The notes beneath the pieces were generated by a model. The model saw nothing but the letters and a program-made list of their open reading frames with translations, did no database searches and was not told the DNA's origin. From Adiantum capillus-veneris (taxonomy: Eukaryota; Streptophyta; Polypodiopsida; Polypodiales; Pteridaceae), in assembly GCA_014529385.2 (NCBI GenBank), contig CM043944.1:73708884-73772883 (forward strand): 64,000 nucleotides of DNA. Reading direction: 5' to 3'. Position 1 is the first letter of the stretch; every line of letters begins with the position of its first letter. Positions 21,840 through 33,819 of the stretch are shown piece after piece. Both the position numbers and the translations under genes were made by a program.

Positions 21840-24358
21840 ATAAAAAAGAACAAGCCAATTAGCCTCAAGAGAAATTCCATTATGTCAACCCCTAAAGCCT
21901 TTACACTTCTATAAGGTTCTAACATGCAATGCTTTTTGCTGGTCAATATGCAGATGTTTTGGCCATTTAATGCAAGGCAAGAGTTTCAAGAGCAGCCAAG
22001 ATTCAGTTCATGAGGACAAGCATTTCACATGACAGGGCAGAAGACCTTAGCTATCTATGGTGGCACTATTCCGTGGGGCCAAAGACTAGAGGAGCATTTT
22101 TGAACACATCTAAACATTCAAGGTCCTCTCACGTTGTCAAGAGAGTATATAAAGCTTGAGCGAAGAGAAAATAATGTGGGAGAGCATGTTTATACTATTG
22201 ATCATGAGGTTTCTTAGTTCTACAAGGTTGCTCAATCTACTTCTCCATTCCAGAGCAATGTTAGTTTCAAGATTTCACCAATATTAATTTATCAAAAAGG
22301 ACCTCCAAAGACATCATCCATCATTGGGCAAATGTTGTTGATATCATTGGATGCATGTCATTGCATAAGCATTCATCAAGGGTGTTGCTCATGTTTGCTC
22401 AAAAATTGGCTTCGCTCGATTTTCTTTGCTCGTTGATTGGAAACCCTCATTCTAGCTTGTCTAATACTTTTGTAGTGATAAAATCACTACAATAACAGAA
22501 ACTAAGGAAACCATGGTCTTTCTTTTCTAATCTATCTGACCTAAGAGTTTTACCTAAGGCCGCTCTATCGGACTCGGTTGGGTTCACTCTAGTCTAGGTA
22601 CTTGTTCCTTAGCAACGACACCAATGTTTGGGGGTCCACACATGTCAACACCTATCACATCTTTGAAAGAGACAGAACCAAGATAAAATGTCAATCCTGG
22701 GAAGCGAATGACTCAACTGGGGCATGGAGGCATGTCAAGAGTTTTTCAGGCTCTTGTCTGAACACAACACATTCCGCTACGACACTCGATGTGTACTCAA
22801 TACACCAAAATCTATGATCCTTTCTACAATATCTATCACCAAACTACATACAAATTCTAAAACAAATCATCTTTTGATTGGATAAAACTTCCTAGGCAAT
22901 ATGCAAGGACTATGTTGAACATAATTGGGTCATCTTCTCGCAAAAAATACTTCATGCAAAAATTGCAATTTTCTTCTGTTTGCTTGATGCAGACTAGCTT
23001 TTTAGAAATTTCATATGCCTACTGGGTTCTCCTAAGTGTCAGGAATTACATGCAATAGAGAGATTCTCGATACGACACTCGAAGAGAGAAAAATGTCACC
23101 TAGAAGGTTGTAGATGAAGTTGCTCGATTTTTACGCTACGCTTGCAATGTAGCTATCCAACGTAGATCTTGCCATGACAAACACAATGGTGTCCTCAAAA
23201 ATCTGATGCAACAAGCATACAGTACGATGTCAGCAATTCAAAGACACGGTGAAAGAGGTAACATACAACATACAAAGATAAATCTTATTTGTTCTTCTTC
23301 ATAATAATCATCGTACAAAAAAATTTACAAGATTGCCTTTTATACCTTGGCTCGGGGTTTTATGGTACAAAAGTAAGAATTGCCATTCTTCTCATCAACA
23401 ATTATATCCTGGGCTTCTCATTACAAACAATCTCAAATTCAAATAATGGAAAAGTCTACATCATTGGGAATTACGCTTACAATTACTTGGGAGATAGAGT
23501 AAACTAGAGAATCTTTGTTGGAATCTTCAAGCAATCTCCTACTCTAAAAACTTAGCTTTTGCAAAAAACTTCAAAGGGGATTGGGTCTAGAGTAGTAATA
23601 GGAGGCTAGCAAGAACTTTTGGACACCATTTGACTTGCAAGACCAATAGTTTTGCATCTAAAACTTTCCTCGGGGGGTGTACTATGTAATCATGTTAATG
23701 TATAACGTGAGTTCGAAAGAAGGGGTTTTAAGATACAAAAAAGTTAGGCAATTTAATAGAGATACATTAAAATAACGGGTTTTTATATTCAATTTAGAAA
23801 AATAATTCCTAAAATAAGGGGTCATTTATTCATTCAAACATGTTAGAAGAGGGGCTTTTTTAATACCGCACGAACGCACGTTATATAGGGGGTATTGAAT
23901 GGTGAACCCCTCGAGAAACTTTCAGACATAGAAATTGTTTGGAGATTGAGTTGAATTGATTCAAAAAAATTTAAAACCTCATTCAGGACTTATTGAATAC
24001 ATGCTTGACCAGTGTGAATCAACAAAATTGGAAAATGATATTTTTTTGACATAGCTCATTTTTGACAATTTTTTGGTTCTCTAGGCTGATAGACACCTCT
24101 TACAAATGGCCCATCAAGTTTGAAGTCATTGGGACATTGTTTGCTACTTGAAATTGAGTATTCTAGATTTGAAGGTTGCAGATTGGTCCTTTGGCTACTT
24201 TGGCAGGATTGAAGCTGAAAATTTTGACCAAGAGTCCTTGTATATGCTTGCTGATTAAAAGACTCATTTAATTACCTTTCATTTCATAGAAGTGATCGAG
24301 ATCTAGCTTGAGCAATAACCATATTGAATTTACGAGATGACCGCAAAGGGTCAGCATT
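21840..24358. other. Non-coding interval, repeat fragments
   Basis: I see no supported gene. There is a palindrome tgtagtgat/atcactaca at about 22472-22492 (loop aaa), another GCAAAAATTGC motif at 22955-22973, and AT-rich LTR-like sequence around 23.2-23.7 kb whose borders I cannot define. Confidence 0.4.
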
Positions 24359-24475
24359 GGTACTAAAGACCAGGTATTTACTTCCATTGAGTACTGGTAC
24401 TGAAGGCCAGGTATTTATTTCCAATGGCTTGGTATTGGTACTGAAGGCCATGTATTTATTTCCACTGAGTATTTT
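24359..24475 (+). repeat. Three ~37-41-bp tandem repeats
   Basis: The unit 'ggtactgaaggccaggtatt' plus 'tatttcca...gagta' is repeated with starts at 24359, 24396 and 24437. Confidence 0.8.
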
Positions 24476-24548
24476 GAGTCTTTATGTACCTTAGATCAGG
24501 TCATGTCATAGAAATTTAGTGCTATAATAGAGAGATTGAGAGTAGAGT

Positions 24549-24676
24549 ATCTATTGAGGAAAGCTTGAAACAAGGGGGGCTTTTACGGACTATGGCTGTG
24601 GAAGTGCTTGGCATCTACTGAGGAAAGCGTGAAACAAGGGGGGCTTTTAGGGACTATAGCTGTGGAAGTGCTTGGC
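24549..24676 (+). repeat. 64-bp direct duplication
   Basis: Copies at 24549-24612 and 24613-24676 differ at only a handful of bases. Both contain 'caaggggggctttta' and 'gctgtggaagtgcttggca'. Confidence 0.85.
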
Positions 24677-24880
24677 ACTTACTCTGGTTCAATTTTAGAA
24701 ATGTCTTCCTTTTTGACTCAATCAGGGATTGGACCCTCTCTCAAGTTCAAACAGATCTTGACCTTTTATAAGACAAATAAGCATGGGACCCACATATATC
24801 TAGATCCCAACGAGGAGCATGTGGTGAGGATAGATGACCACACAGTTGAATTCAAAGAGGAGGTCACAACTAACAAATAA
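24608..24880 (+). CDS. Hypothetical 90-codon ORF
   Basis: The ORF begins inside the 64-bp duplication (TEESVKQGGLLGTIAVEVLG) and ends with NKHGTHIYLDPNEEHVVRID. I do not recognise it. It has no signal peptide, transmembrane segment or known motif. It lies between tandem repeats and a long inverted repeat, which argues for a chance ORF or for the remnant of an old coding exon. Confidence 0.2.
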   Translation: MASTEESVKQGGLLGTIAVEVLGTYSGSILEMSSFLTQSGIGPSLKFKQILTFYKTNKHGTHIYLDPNEEHVVRIDDHTVEFKEEVTTNK

Positions 24881-24899
24881 GATACCTTCTATATGAATA

Positions 24900-25662
24900 G
24901 AAACTGCTACATAAAAATCAACATATATGCATACTTGGCGAGTTGCACATATACACAATCAAGAATCGTACATGATTTGAAAGAGGTAGAGAGCGAGACA
25001 GAGTATGAGAGCTCATGCATGTGCACCTCTACAGCGGAGTGCTACACAGCACGACGAGAGAGGAGAGAAGAAAGGAGAGAAGAATAACATAGACACTGGG
25101 TGCAATCTCTCCCCATGTAAGAGTGAGCATTTTCCTCTTGCACATATTTATTTATAGATTTCTTGAATGCTCAAAATGGATACAGACTGCACGATCGGAC
25201 ATAATACTAATCATAGCTCATAAAGAGTACTTGAATAATAAAACGTACATAAATGTGATATCCTTTCGCATAGGCCTTATATTTTGTCATCTTTCATCTG
25301 CAATAATAAGCGATTTTCCATCTCCATTCCATAAGTACACTTTATGAGCTATGATTATTATTATGTCCGATCAGGTAGTCTGTATCCATTTTAAGCATTT
25401 AAGAAATCTATAAATAAATACGTGCAAGAGAAAAATGCTCACTTCTGCACATGGGGAGATTGCACCCAGTGTTTGTCTTATTCTTCTCTCCTCTCTTGCC
25501 ATGCTGGTGTAGTACTCCACTCTAGGAGGTGCACCTTCACGAGCTCTCATGCTCTTTCTTGCTCTCTACCTCTCTCAAATCGTGTACGATTCTTGATGGT
25601 GTATGTGCGTGACTGGCTAGGCATGCATATATGTTGATTTATTCGTTGTAGTAAGTAGTTTC
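24900..25662. repeat. Long inverted repeat (330-bp arms, 100-bp loop)
   Basis: The left arm 24900-25232 and right arm 25333-25662 are imperfect reverse complements over their whole length. Matching landmarks include aatcaacatatatgcat, atcaagaatcgtaca, actgggtgcaatctc, tatttatttatagatttctt, gatcggacataata and atcatagctcataaag. The loop is 25233-25332. No transposase is encoded. The structure suits a foldback-type or MITE-like element. A transcript through it would fold into a long hairpin. Confidence 0.85.
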
Positions 25663-25681
25663 AAGTATTTTGCAAGCACGC

Positions 25682-27842
25682 TGTCGGGGGATAATTGTGC
25701 GAAAGGTGAGCCGGGAAGGCACCGGGTGCTGGCTGTGAGAGGTGCGGAAAAAAAGGTGCAGCAGACGCGATTACCGACACAAAAGTATTCAAAGAAAACA
25801 GTTCGCCTAATTCCAGTTAATCGACTGAATCCATGTTTAATCAATCCCTAATGGATGCTTAATGCTCCTTACAAGAAGAAATCCTGGCTTAATCCAGGTG
25901 TTAAATAGAAAATTTAATAAAACTCTGCGTACTTTGCCTTCTAATCCTCGATTCGAATGGATAAAGAGCTTCGAGCAGATCAAGGATGGATGATGAAGTT
26001 AGGCTTGAGTATTTTAATGACTAATGATGGCTTTAATGATAGCTTGGCTTATGAATTCGAAAGGGATTAGGTGTAAGGAGAATAGCGAGGTTTAGGATGG
26101 CTTGAGGGCGAAATTGGGGAATTAGCGAGATTAGGAACTTGATTATGCGAGCTTTTTAAAGATTAAGAGAATAGGGGGAGATTCGGAACTTGTGGATTAT
26201 GAAGAGGAGCTTAAGAAATTAATTAAGCGAAATTAAGATATGGAGTTTAAGAGATGGAGCTTAAGAGATTAAGATTACCCGTTATGATGAGCTTGAGACT
26301 TTTGAAGGCATGAGGCCCCTCCTTCCGAGCTTCCGAGCTTAACTTATATTGAGGAGAAGGAGAAGAGCTTCAGGACATCTTGGTTATGAAGAGCTTAAGG
26401 AAATTATCCCCCGGAGAGAAGAGCTCAAGGTTATCGAGCTTAGGAGGAGGAGTTTAAGAAATCCGGATTAAGCTTAAGAGTTGAAGGGTATGGAGCTTCG
26501 GAGATGGAGCTTAAGAGGAGGAGGAGTTCCCTTCGGATGATGAGGTGAATAATCAAAAAGACCCCTCTCACACGTTTTCCCTTTTTATGTATGTCCCCTT
26601 CTAAAATTAGCAAGGCACCCATTAGCGATGTCGCTAATGGGTCCGGCCTCTTGCTGACGTGGCAGCGAGTACCATGGCCGGCACAGAATTCGACTGGAAT
26701 GATGCCAAACAGTAGCGCCTTGCTGAGCTCGTCACTTCTCGTTTCATGCACGTTGTCATCCGAGCATTCTAGCCCCCAGCGCGAGCTTCGCTTCTCCTCC
26801 TGCGATCTGCCCGCCATCTGCTCGCTCACGCCATGCTTTATTTTTCATTTTCTTTCACACTAAAACCTTATTGGGTGGCCATTGATTTGGTGGGCGGCCA
26901 CTAGCCCCTTAGCTTTGGGCGGCCGGCCATTAACTTAATTGAGTGGCCTAGCCACTTTGTAATGGCACCACATTTGGCACACATGCCGACCGAAGCATTA
27001 CATAGCACCACTTTTGACGTACATATCGACCAAAGCATTGCCAAGCACCTCATCTTTCCCTGGCAGCACCTATTGAACAATCTCATCAAGGGTTTAACTT
27101 CTCGTATCAGCATCTTGCACAATGCCACATGCTTCAAGATGCTAATATAGGTAATTGCATTTTGAGAGAGACCTTGTCTTTGAAAATAGCGAGCTTCCTG
27201 GCCCTACTTCTGTTGGGTTTATCCCGCAATCATTGCATTCCAAGAGACGACATTCCGGACATGATACTCCTCAAGAACTTACTGCTCCCTCATTTCAAAC
27301 CCTGGATGAAGCCCAAAATTTCCCAGATAGCACTCCGACCGATCCGACCGAACTGGTACGAAACCGGCCCCCGGTGAATCTTAAACAGTCAATAATTTGG
27401 CAACCATAAGTCCAATCTTCGATTTGGAAAGACCGACATGCTCCACAAAGTGAGCACTTCAGCTTGATGCATTCATTTCATTTTTATCCCCTCAGCTGTT
27501 GTTGCCCAACCCGGCATGGATTTGCAATCGACTTAAACTTCGAACTGCCATAACTTCTTCATCATAGCTCCAATCGACGAGCCGTAAAGACAGACCGGTA
27601 GAGCACATTGAGCACTGCAATTCTAGGACACAATACCCCATTCATGTTCACTTCAAGCATAACACTTTTTAGCATCATTAAAGCATGTTTTGGCCCTTTC
27701 AGCCGCATTTGACATACATTCATCATTGAACTCGGCCTGCAACCAACCCTTAATCACTGTTCATTAAACATATAAGCTTCAAACAAACTTAATGTGCATT
27801 TTCCCAGCATCTTTCTTTGCATTGGAGTGGAGCTGCACGACA
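25682..27842 (-). repeat. GYPSY-B 3' LTR (element sense minus)
   Basis: This direct repeat of 33820-35973 is 2,161 bp. In plus coordinates it opens TGTCGGGGGATAATTG and closes GGAGCTGCACGACA, so in element sense it starts TGTCGTGCAG and ends with CA. The 4 bases before it (ACGC) equal the 4 after the other LTR (35974-35977). It contains purine-rich gagcttaagagatt repeats (26.1-26.5 kb) and a stem-loop with 12-bp arms (ACCCATTAGCGA) at 26617-26642. Confidence 0.9.
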
Positions 27843-27862
27843 TTCACCCCCTCTGAACCTGC
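27843..27862 (-). other. GYPSY-B polypurine tract
   Basis: Reading the minus strand into the 3' LTR, the sequence is CAGAGGGGGTGAA directly followed by the LTR start TGTCGTGC. This is the expected place and composition for the plus-strand primer. Confidence 0.7.
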
Positions 27863-27889
27863 ACAGCCTTCGGTCTATGCCAATTGCAC

Positions 27890-29251
27890 TTAATCAGCTT
27901 CATTAAAATCATCATCAGACATATCATCTGATGTATACATAACATGATCCTCTGGAGGCGGATCTGAATGAGAATCTTCAAGAACAATCTCACCTTCTCG
28001 CTTCTTGAACAGCTTGATTCTTTTTCCTGCTATAGGCACTTTAAGCATAGTACCATCTAGTTCACACAATTGATATGTCGCATTATCAAAAACATGTTGC
28101 ACCACATATGGTCCAAACCACCGTTTCACCATTTTCCGCATAGCAGAGTATTGGTTCTCCAGGCTACTATCATAGACAAGTACCCAATCACCTTCCTTGA
28201 TAGAATGTGGTCGTAGTCTATGCTTTCCATCAAATGCTGCCTTGTTCTTCAATCTTGCCTCCTTAAGATTCTCTTTGGCCTGCTCAATATCCTCTTGACG
28301 CCTCTCAAGCTGCCGAATACGTAGAGCAAGCAAGTCTTTAGTAGACATACCTTCTTCGCATGGCATTATGGTCCAAGTTGTAACTGCTTCCTCTGTAGGC
28401 ATAATGGGTTTCTGCCCAAGCATCAATTCGAATGGCATAAATCCTGTAACTGAACTGTGAGTAGTGCGATCAGCCCACAAAGCAAATGGCAAGAGTTTAG
28501 GCCAATCACCAATATGTCCTTCACATGCCTTTGCTAAAGCTTTAACAATAGGCGGATGTCCTCTTTCGCTCTTCCCATTACCTTCTGGATTCTATGCTGT
28601 GGTGAGGGCGAGTTTAATGCCCATACGAGCAAAAAACTCTCGAGCTTCATCTGCATCCAGCTCTCCTCTATTTGCAGTAATTCTGCCAACACATCCATAC
28701 CTAGAGATAACATCTTCAAGCAAGAACTTGCATACTGAACTGGTAGCTTTGGTACGCAAAGCTCTGCCTTCAACCTGATTAGTAAGATCTTCCCTAGCAA
28801 GAACAATATATCTCATCTGCCACACTCCTACTGGCTTTGTAATAAGGTCCACCACCCACTTGTAGTGCATAGCCAGTGGATAGGTGGGATGCAACCCATC
28901 TCTATGTCTCACATTAGAGTACTGTTGACATATTAAGCATGATTCCACAAATTGAACCACATCTTTATACATACCTCTCCACCAATATCGGTCTTTAATT
29001 TTGACAAAGGTTGCCCAGACTCCTCTGTGTCCAGCCCATAGACTTTCATGAAACTCTTTAATCACTTGCTGTTGGGTCGCTTTGTCGCAAATAATTTGTT
29101 GTGGTACCCCTCCTGGGTGCTTCGGCTGCTTCCATAAATGTCCGTCTTTCAGGAAATAGCTATAGGCCTTTCTTCTGATCTTCTTGAATTCTTGATCACT
29201 CCATCCTTCTTGTTTAGTGAGAGTACTTAGGTAGCGTCCAATCATAAGCAC
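27890..29251 (-). pseudogene. GYPSY-B integrase
   Basis: The segments 28592-29251 and 27890-28492 are in the same frame, separated by a TAG. The zinc finger is visible (EFHESLWAGHRG ... CLICQQY). The first catalytic Asp is in WVVDLITKP. The second is replaced: ITANRGELDADEA has Asn where Asp is expected. The Glu lies in NPEGNGKSERGH, just after the TAG (LTTA stop NPEGNG). The C-terminal part (RLRPHSIKEGDWVLVYDSSL, RWFGPYVVQHVFDNATYQLC) is the GPY/F module. There is no chromodomain; the tail is acidic (DDMSDDDFNEAD). The Asn substitution and the nonsense codon make this copy inactive. Confidence 0.85.
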
Positions 29252-30951
29252 TCTCCATCATAAAACTCTTCAGAAAAGACTTCAAAAACATGAGCAATAC
29301 TACCACATTTGGCATGTAGATAAGAAGACATGTAGAACTTCAAGCCAACATCATCACTCGTGGTCAGCATCTCTTCTTCATCTTCAAACCTGGCTCTTGA
29401 TAACATATCTGCAACAACAGGTTTATCTCTACCTGCAATATAACAAAATTCAGGGTTAAGAGACTTGATATACGCTATCCATCGTAGCATGGCAATGTCC
29501 GGAGTAGAGCAATTTGCAATCATCCCTATCAGTGGCAAGCAATCTGTCTCTACCACAATGGAAGCTCCAATAAAGTATTCTTTATTGGTCCTTAGAGCAG
29601 TAGCAACGCCCCAAAGTTTCCTCTTAACCTGTGGATACCCTCGTTGACGAGCATTGAGCACCTTGGCTCCAAATCTCACTGCATAGCTGTGTCCTTCAAC
29701 ATCATCTTGACCTATAGCCCATCCAATACCTGTCGGGCTAGTGTCAACTGTTAAAATAACTGGCCTGTTGCATTTATAATCAACTTTCCTCAAGGTTGGA
29801 GCCTCAAGAAGCATCTTCTTTAATTTCTTCATAGCTTGCGTGTGAACTTCTTTCCAAACAAACCTCTTACCTTTTTGTAGCAATTGATACAACACCTCTG
29901 CAACATGAGCAAAGTGTGGCAGCCAAATACGATAGAACACACATGCGCCTAAGAATCGATGAACCTCAGTAACTGAACATGTATCCTTCATCTTTTGGAT
30001 TGCTTCAACTTTTGCGGGACTTGGCCTTCTTCCTTCAAAACTGCACATGTGTCCCACAATTAAGACCTCCTTAGCTCCAAAAGTCAATTTTTGACATGAA
30101 AGTGTTAAGTTAACTTCTTCAAGCCTTGATAATATAGCATCACAGTCGGCAATATGCTGAGCAACAAACTTTTTGCACCCCCTCTGGTCTTTTGCTTCAT
30201 CTTTTGAGCCTTCTTCACAGCCCTTAATTCGTAGATCATCAATGAAAGGCATGGTAACATGTGGGATAAAGTCCCTTAATACCTTATTCATGCCGTTCAT
30301 CATATGAGCTACTGAATTAGTAGCACCCTGTGGCAGAGTGCACATCCTTACCAAACCAAGAGGAGTATGCATTGTAGTAAGATCCCTGCTCTCTGAAGCT
30401 AACTGGAATTGATCATATCCTGAATAAAGGTCGCCCATGGAATAAATAGATCTACCTGCAAAGGCCTCAACAAATTCATCCACAATTGGGCCAGTACCCA
30501 CATTGCAGATTGTTACTTTGTTAACTGGTTGCATATCCTGAATGAATCTTAATGTACCATTTTGCTTCGGAACAGTAAACCATCGATTAGAATACATAGC
30601 ACTTAACGGCTCCAAAATTCCCATTTGAATCTTTTCATTAAGAAAATTGATAAGCTTTGGCAAGTGAGCTTTAGGAATTGGAATAGGACGCAAGCTCCAC
30701 CATGGCATGTGTGGAATAGTGAAAATAACCATTGGTGAAACAACACTTGGATCCACACACCCAGTCTCACTCAGCTCAAAAGCGAAAGCTTTACCACGTT
30801 TTTCGAGCATACCTTGAAAACATTTGATCTCCTCTTCATTTAGGAAACCGTCTTCACCAACCTTTAGCTGCTGTAGTGTCTCCTTAGTAAACTTATGCCC
30901 TACGTTCTTCGGATCTCTGAGTATAGGCTGTCGAGAAGTCTCCTTGATCAT
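29242..30951 (-). pseudogene. GYPSY-B reverse transcriptase-RNase H (569-codon open segment)
   Basis: This is the longest open frame of the element. RT fingers/palm: YSNRWFTVPKQNGTLRFIQD (about residues 119-138), SIYSMGDLYSGYDQFQL with the motif-A Asp, and TLPQGATNSVAHMM. The catalytic box reads MPFIDDLRIKG, that is F-I-D-D. Connection: EVHRFLGACVFYRIWLPHFA. RNase H: ILTVDTSPTGIGWAIGQDD (first Asp), RQRGYPQVKRKLWG (Glu region is not obvious here), VVETDCLPLIGMI and VADMLSR. The start Met follows a stop at 30960 in the neighbouring frame. The stop at 29242 overlaps the integrase start by 10 bp, so a frameshift separates the domains. It copies RNA to cDNA in virus-like particles. Confidence 0.9.
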
Positions 30952-30959
30952 CCCATCAC

Positions 30960-32742
30960 TTATTCTGGCAGCGGTGTAGCCACTGGCCTCACTTTCTTTG
31001 CAATAGTCTTGTATTTTGTCTCTATCTGTGCTTCAACAGTTTCCCCTGAATTATCTTCAATATGCATAAGGGCATCATATGAACTTAACTCATCATACAT
31101 GTCCATTGAATGAACCTTGACCATTTCAAATCCGCTTTGCAACGTGTTTTGCTTGATCTCTTCAAGCACTGACATAGTATCTTCATAAGATACCTCTTCA
31201 AAGACTCCTGAAATTACATCATCAGATTCAAGCACATCACAACCCTGCAATTCACTTTGAATACCCGAAACATACTATTTTTCCCACTTCGGCATATCAT
31301 TAATTTTTTTGAAAGAGACTGAACCTTCAGATGTTAACCCCAAAAACCTTGAAGAGAAAGCTTCTCTTTGCGAGAACATCTCCTCACTTGTACCACCATA
31401 GTCCCACTTTACAATGGCACTCCGAGAAAACCTGCGTAAACTTGTATTCTCTAAACTCCTTGCGTATCTTCGGCATTGGATGATCCCGTAGACTGTCCTT
31501 ATTCCTAGCAGGGTCAACACATATAGTCAAGAATTGCACTGCTTTCTTACCATCACGGCTCCGAACCCTGGCATAGGCTGAGCCATCATCTAGCACTTTG
31601 GTTTCCATTCGCAGAGCCGTAATGTATGGTTGCCCCAGAATTAAAGGATAAGAGGAATGCTCCTGTATAAAGAAGTTTTTCTCATCACAGACATCCCCTA
31701 CAGTTACCTTAACATTGGCACATGCACCATAGAGGTCGCCTGGAAGCATATTGGTAGCTCGAATCCGCCAACCATGGTCCACATCAATAGGCCATTTCCC
31801 CTTTTTGTGCAAGCTTTTAGCCATCAAATTGATCTCCGATCCATGATCTATGAGTGCTAAGACCGGTTCTTCGATGTCGCCAAGCTTTACAACAGTTTCG
31901 GTTGTTGCTCTTGCCCAATGAGTCCTTGAAAAGTGACTCCTTGGTATGCTTTCACTATCTTCATCTTCATTGAAATGAACATGCCTTACCTTAGGTACGG
32001 TTGGATTTGACACCACCATAGACCTTGACTCTTCTTCTTCTTCAAGATTCACCAAATACTCTTCATAGTCGTCTAGAATCGCTTCAATGTGGCGTAACGC
32101 CTGGCTTTTCACTGACTCCGGCTCCTGTTCACTTGGTATCTGCCGCTTCCTTTTTATGATATCTATTATCTCCTCATGAAACTCACGTTTGGCAATGCCC
32201 AATATGTCACCCAATGTGAGCTCCACCTTGCTATTTAGAATTCTCTCTTCAAAGACTTTGTTTAAATCTGTAGCTAATTCAATGTCAGACTTGAGCTTAT
32301 AAGAGGGTCCCCTGGGTTTACCTTGCTTTTTGTCCTTAGGTGCATCCTCCATCACCACTTCAGGAGCGGGCTTAGGAGCAGGACTTTCTTCTTTCTTGCT
32401 GTTGAACCTCGTTGTCCTCTTCGATGTCCAAGGAGCTTCTTCATCTCTTTTCCGATTCTCCTCCACCATAGCCTCATTAGCTTTAGACTTCGCAATGAAT
32501 GCATACACCGAGAGGGAATCCACTGGATCATCCCACCCTGTGGTTTCTCGAATTGAATTCCCTACTTGCCGCAGCTTCCCATAAGTTACCTGTCCAGTTT
32601 CTACTGTCTTCAAAGCATAAGGCCATAATTGACCCTTGGTACCTTCACTTTCTTCATCACCCTTCCCGCAGACTTGCAACCCATATGTAGCTGCCTCCAC
32701 AAGAGCAACATTATGTTGAATCTCATCAACTATCTTCTTCAT
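30960..32742 (-). pseudogene. GYPSY-B protease and flanking linker
   Basis: ORF 31384-32742 begins FGRGGMKKIVDEIQHNVALV. After an acidic/charged spacer it carries the retropepsin: KLGDIEEPVLALIDHGSEIN with active site D-H-G-S (usual D-S/T-G), then IRATNMLPGDLYGACANVKV and YPLILGQPYITALRM as the C-terminal signature. Near 31.40 kb the frame shifts into 31275-31520 and then 30960-31250 (linker to RT, stop TAA at 30960). The domain processes Gag-Pol. The His replacing Ser/Thr next to the catalytic Asp is unusual. Confidence 0.8.
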
Positions 32743-33765
32743 GCCGCCCCTACCGAAGTTCAGGCGGAGAATCTCACCTGTTGCCCTAAGGTGTATCTTC
32801 TTGTCCTTCTAGAACACCACATTCTTTTTATATGCTTCATCAAAATCATCACATTCCTTAACATACTTGTGGTCTTCACTGTCACACCACATGCATCGGT
32901 CCCAGCCTTTGCGTGGTGGCTACTGCCTAGGCTCCGATGTAGACCCCTTTGCAGCTAGAACATCAAATTTAACAGCTTTAAAATTCAAATTCAATTCTTG
33001 AATACCTTTTACCAATTCGTCAAGAACTGGCTCCTCCAATCTGGGTATTGCTGAGGTTGTTTTCTCTTTAGGTTCCTCCTCCCCAACATCCATGATATCA
33101 GCCACGATCATCTTGTCGACTCTCATCTGTCGTTTCACGATCATGTTGACTACTTCGGTGACTACCTTCCAGTCGGATGTTAATCCCAATTCTCCACTTG
33201 GATCCTCTAGAAACTGCACTAAACTCTTCTGAAGTCGAGGATTAGCAGCCTGGATGAACAGCTCAACCTTATGATCCCTCATTGAATGTTGCTCTGTCGA
33301 GGACAGTTTCTCGAATTTCTTCTCAAATTCCCGCAATAACTCTCGTGCAGACGGATTTTTGTTCTTCTTCTGCACCCACTTCATGAAAATTTGCCTGGTT
33401 ACTCTTTGAGAATCCTCCAGGAAGTATTCCTCCTGAAGCTCCTTCTTGAAATCCTGCCAATTCGGGCCTTGAAGCACCTGAATTTCTTTAATTCGACTCC
33501 TATGTTCCGGCTCAGGAATCAAATGGAACCCTTCTACTGCGTTCTGATCATCAATTCCATTCTCTTCTATTGCCTGTTCATAGATATTGCAGAATTTGCT
33601 AATATCACGGCCATCAAATCGATGCAATTTCTCGGTAACTCTGTGCCAAGCTTTACGGATCCTCTCCTGCAAATTGTACTGCTGTTGAGCAGCCTGCTGT
33701 TGTTGCATGTAAGCAGCAAATTGCTGCATCATTTGCTGCATGGCAGCTTCTTGCGGTGTCAACAT
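32743..33765 (-). pseudogene. GYPSY-B gag with zinc knuckle
   Basis: ORF 32920-33765 (281 codons) starts MLTPQEAAMQQMMQQFAAYM, a Gln-rich N-terminus, followed by the helical gag core (WHRVTEKLHRFDGRDISKFC, WQDFKKELQEEYF, LREFEKKFEKLS). It ends at TAG. The same frame continues with CMWCDSEDHKYVKEC, a CX2CX4HX5C knuckle (one residue longer than CCHC norm), another TAG in the place of a likely Trp (VVF stop KDKKIHL), then runs into the protease ORF without frameshift. Gag packages the RNA. The two UAG codons are the only breaks between gag and protease. Confidence 0.85.
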
Positions 33766-33800
33766 CCTTCTTCACCACACTGCTCACCCCAGCTCGTTTT

Positions 33801-33819
33801 GCGTCGGTTTCACCAAGAA
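33801..33819 (-). other. GYPSY-B putative primer-binding site
   Basis: Four bases inside the 5' LTR boundary, the minus strand reads TGGTGAAACCGACGC, beginning with the TGG that pairs with a tRNA CCA end. It is not the initiator-Met site used by GYPSY-C and GYPSY-D. I could not name the tRNA. Confidence 0.45.
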
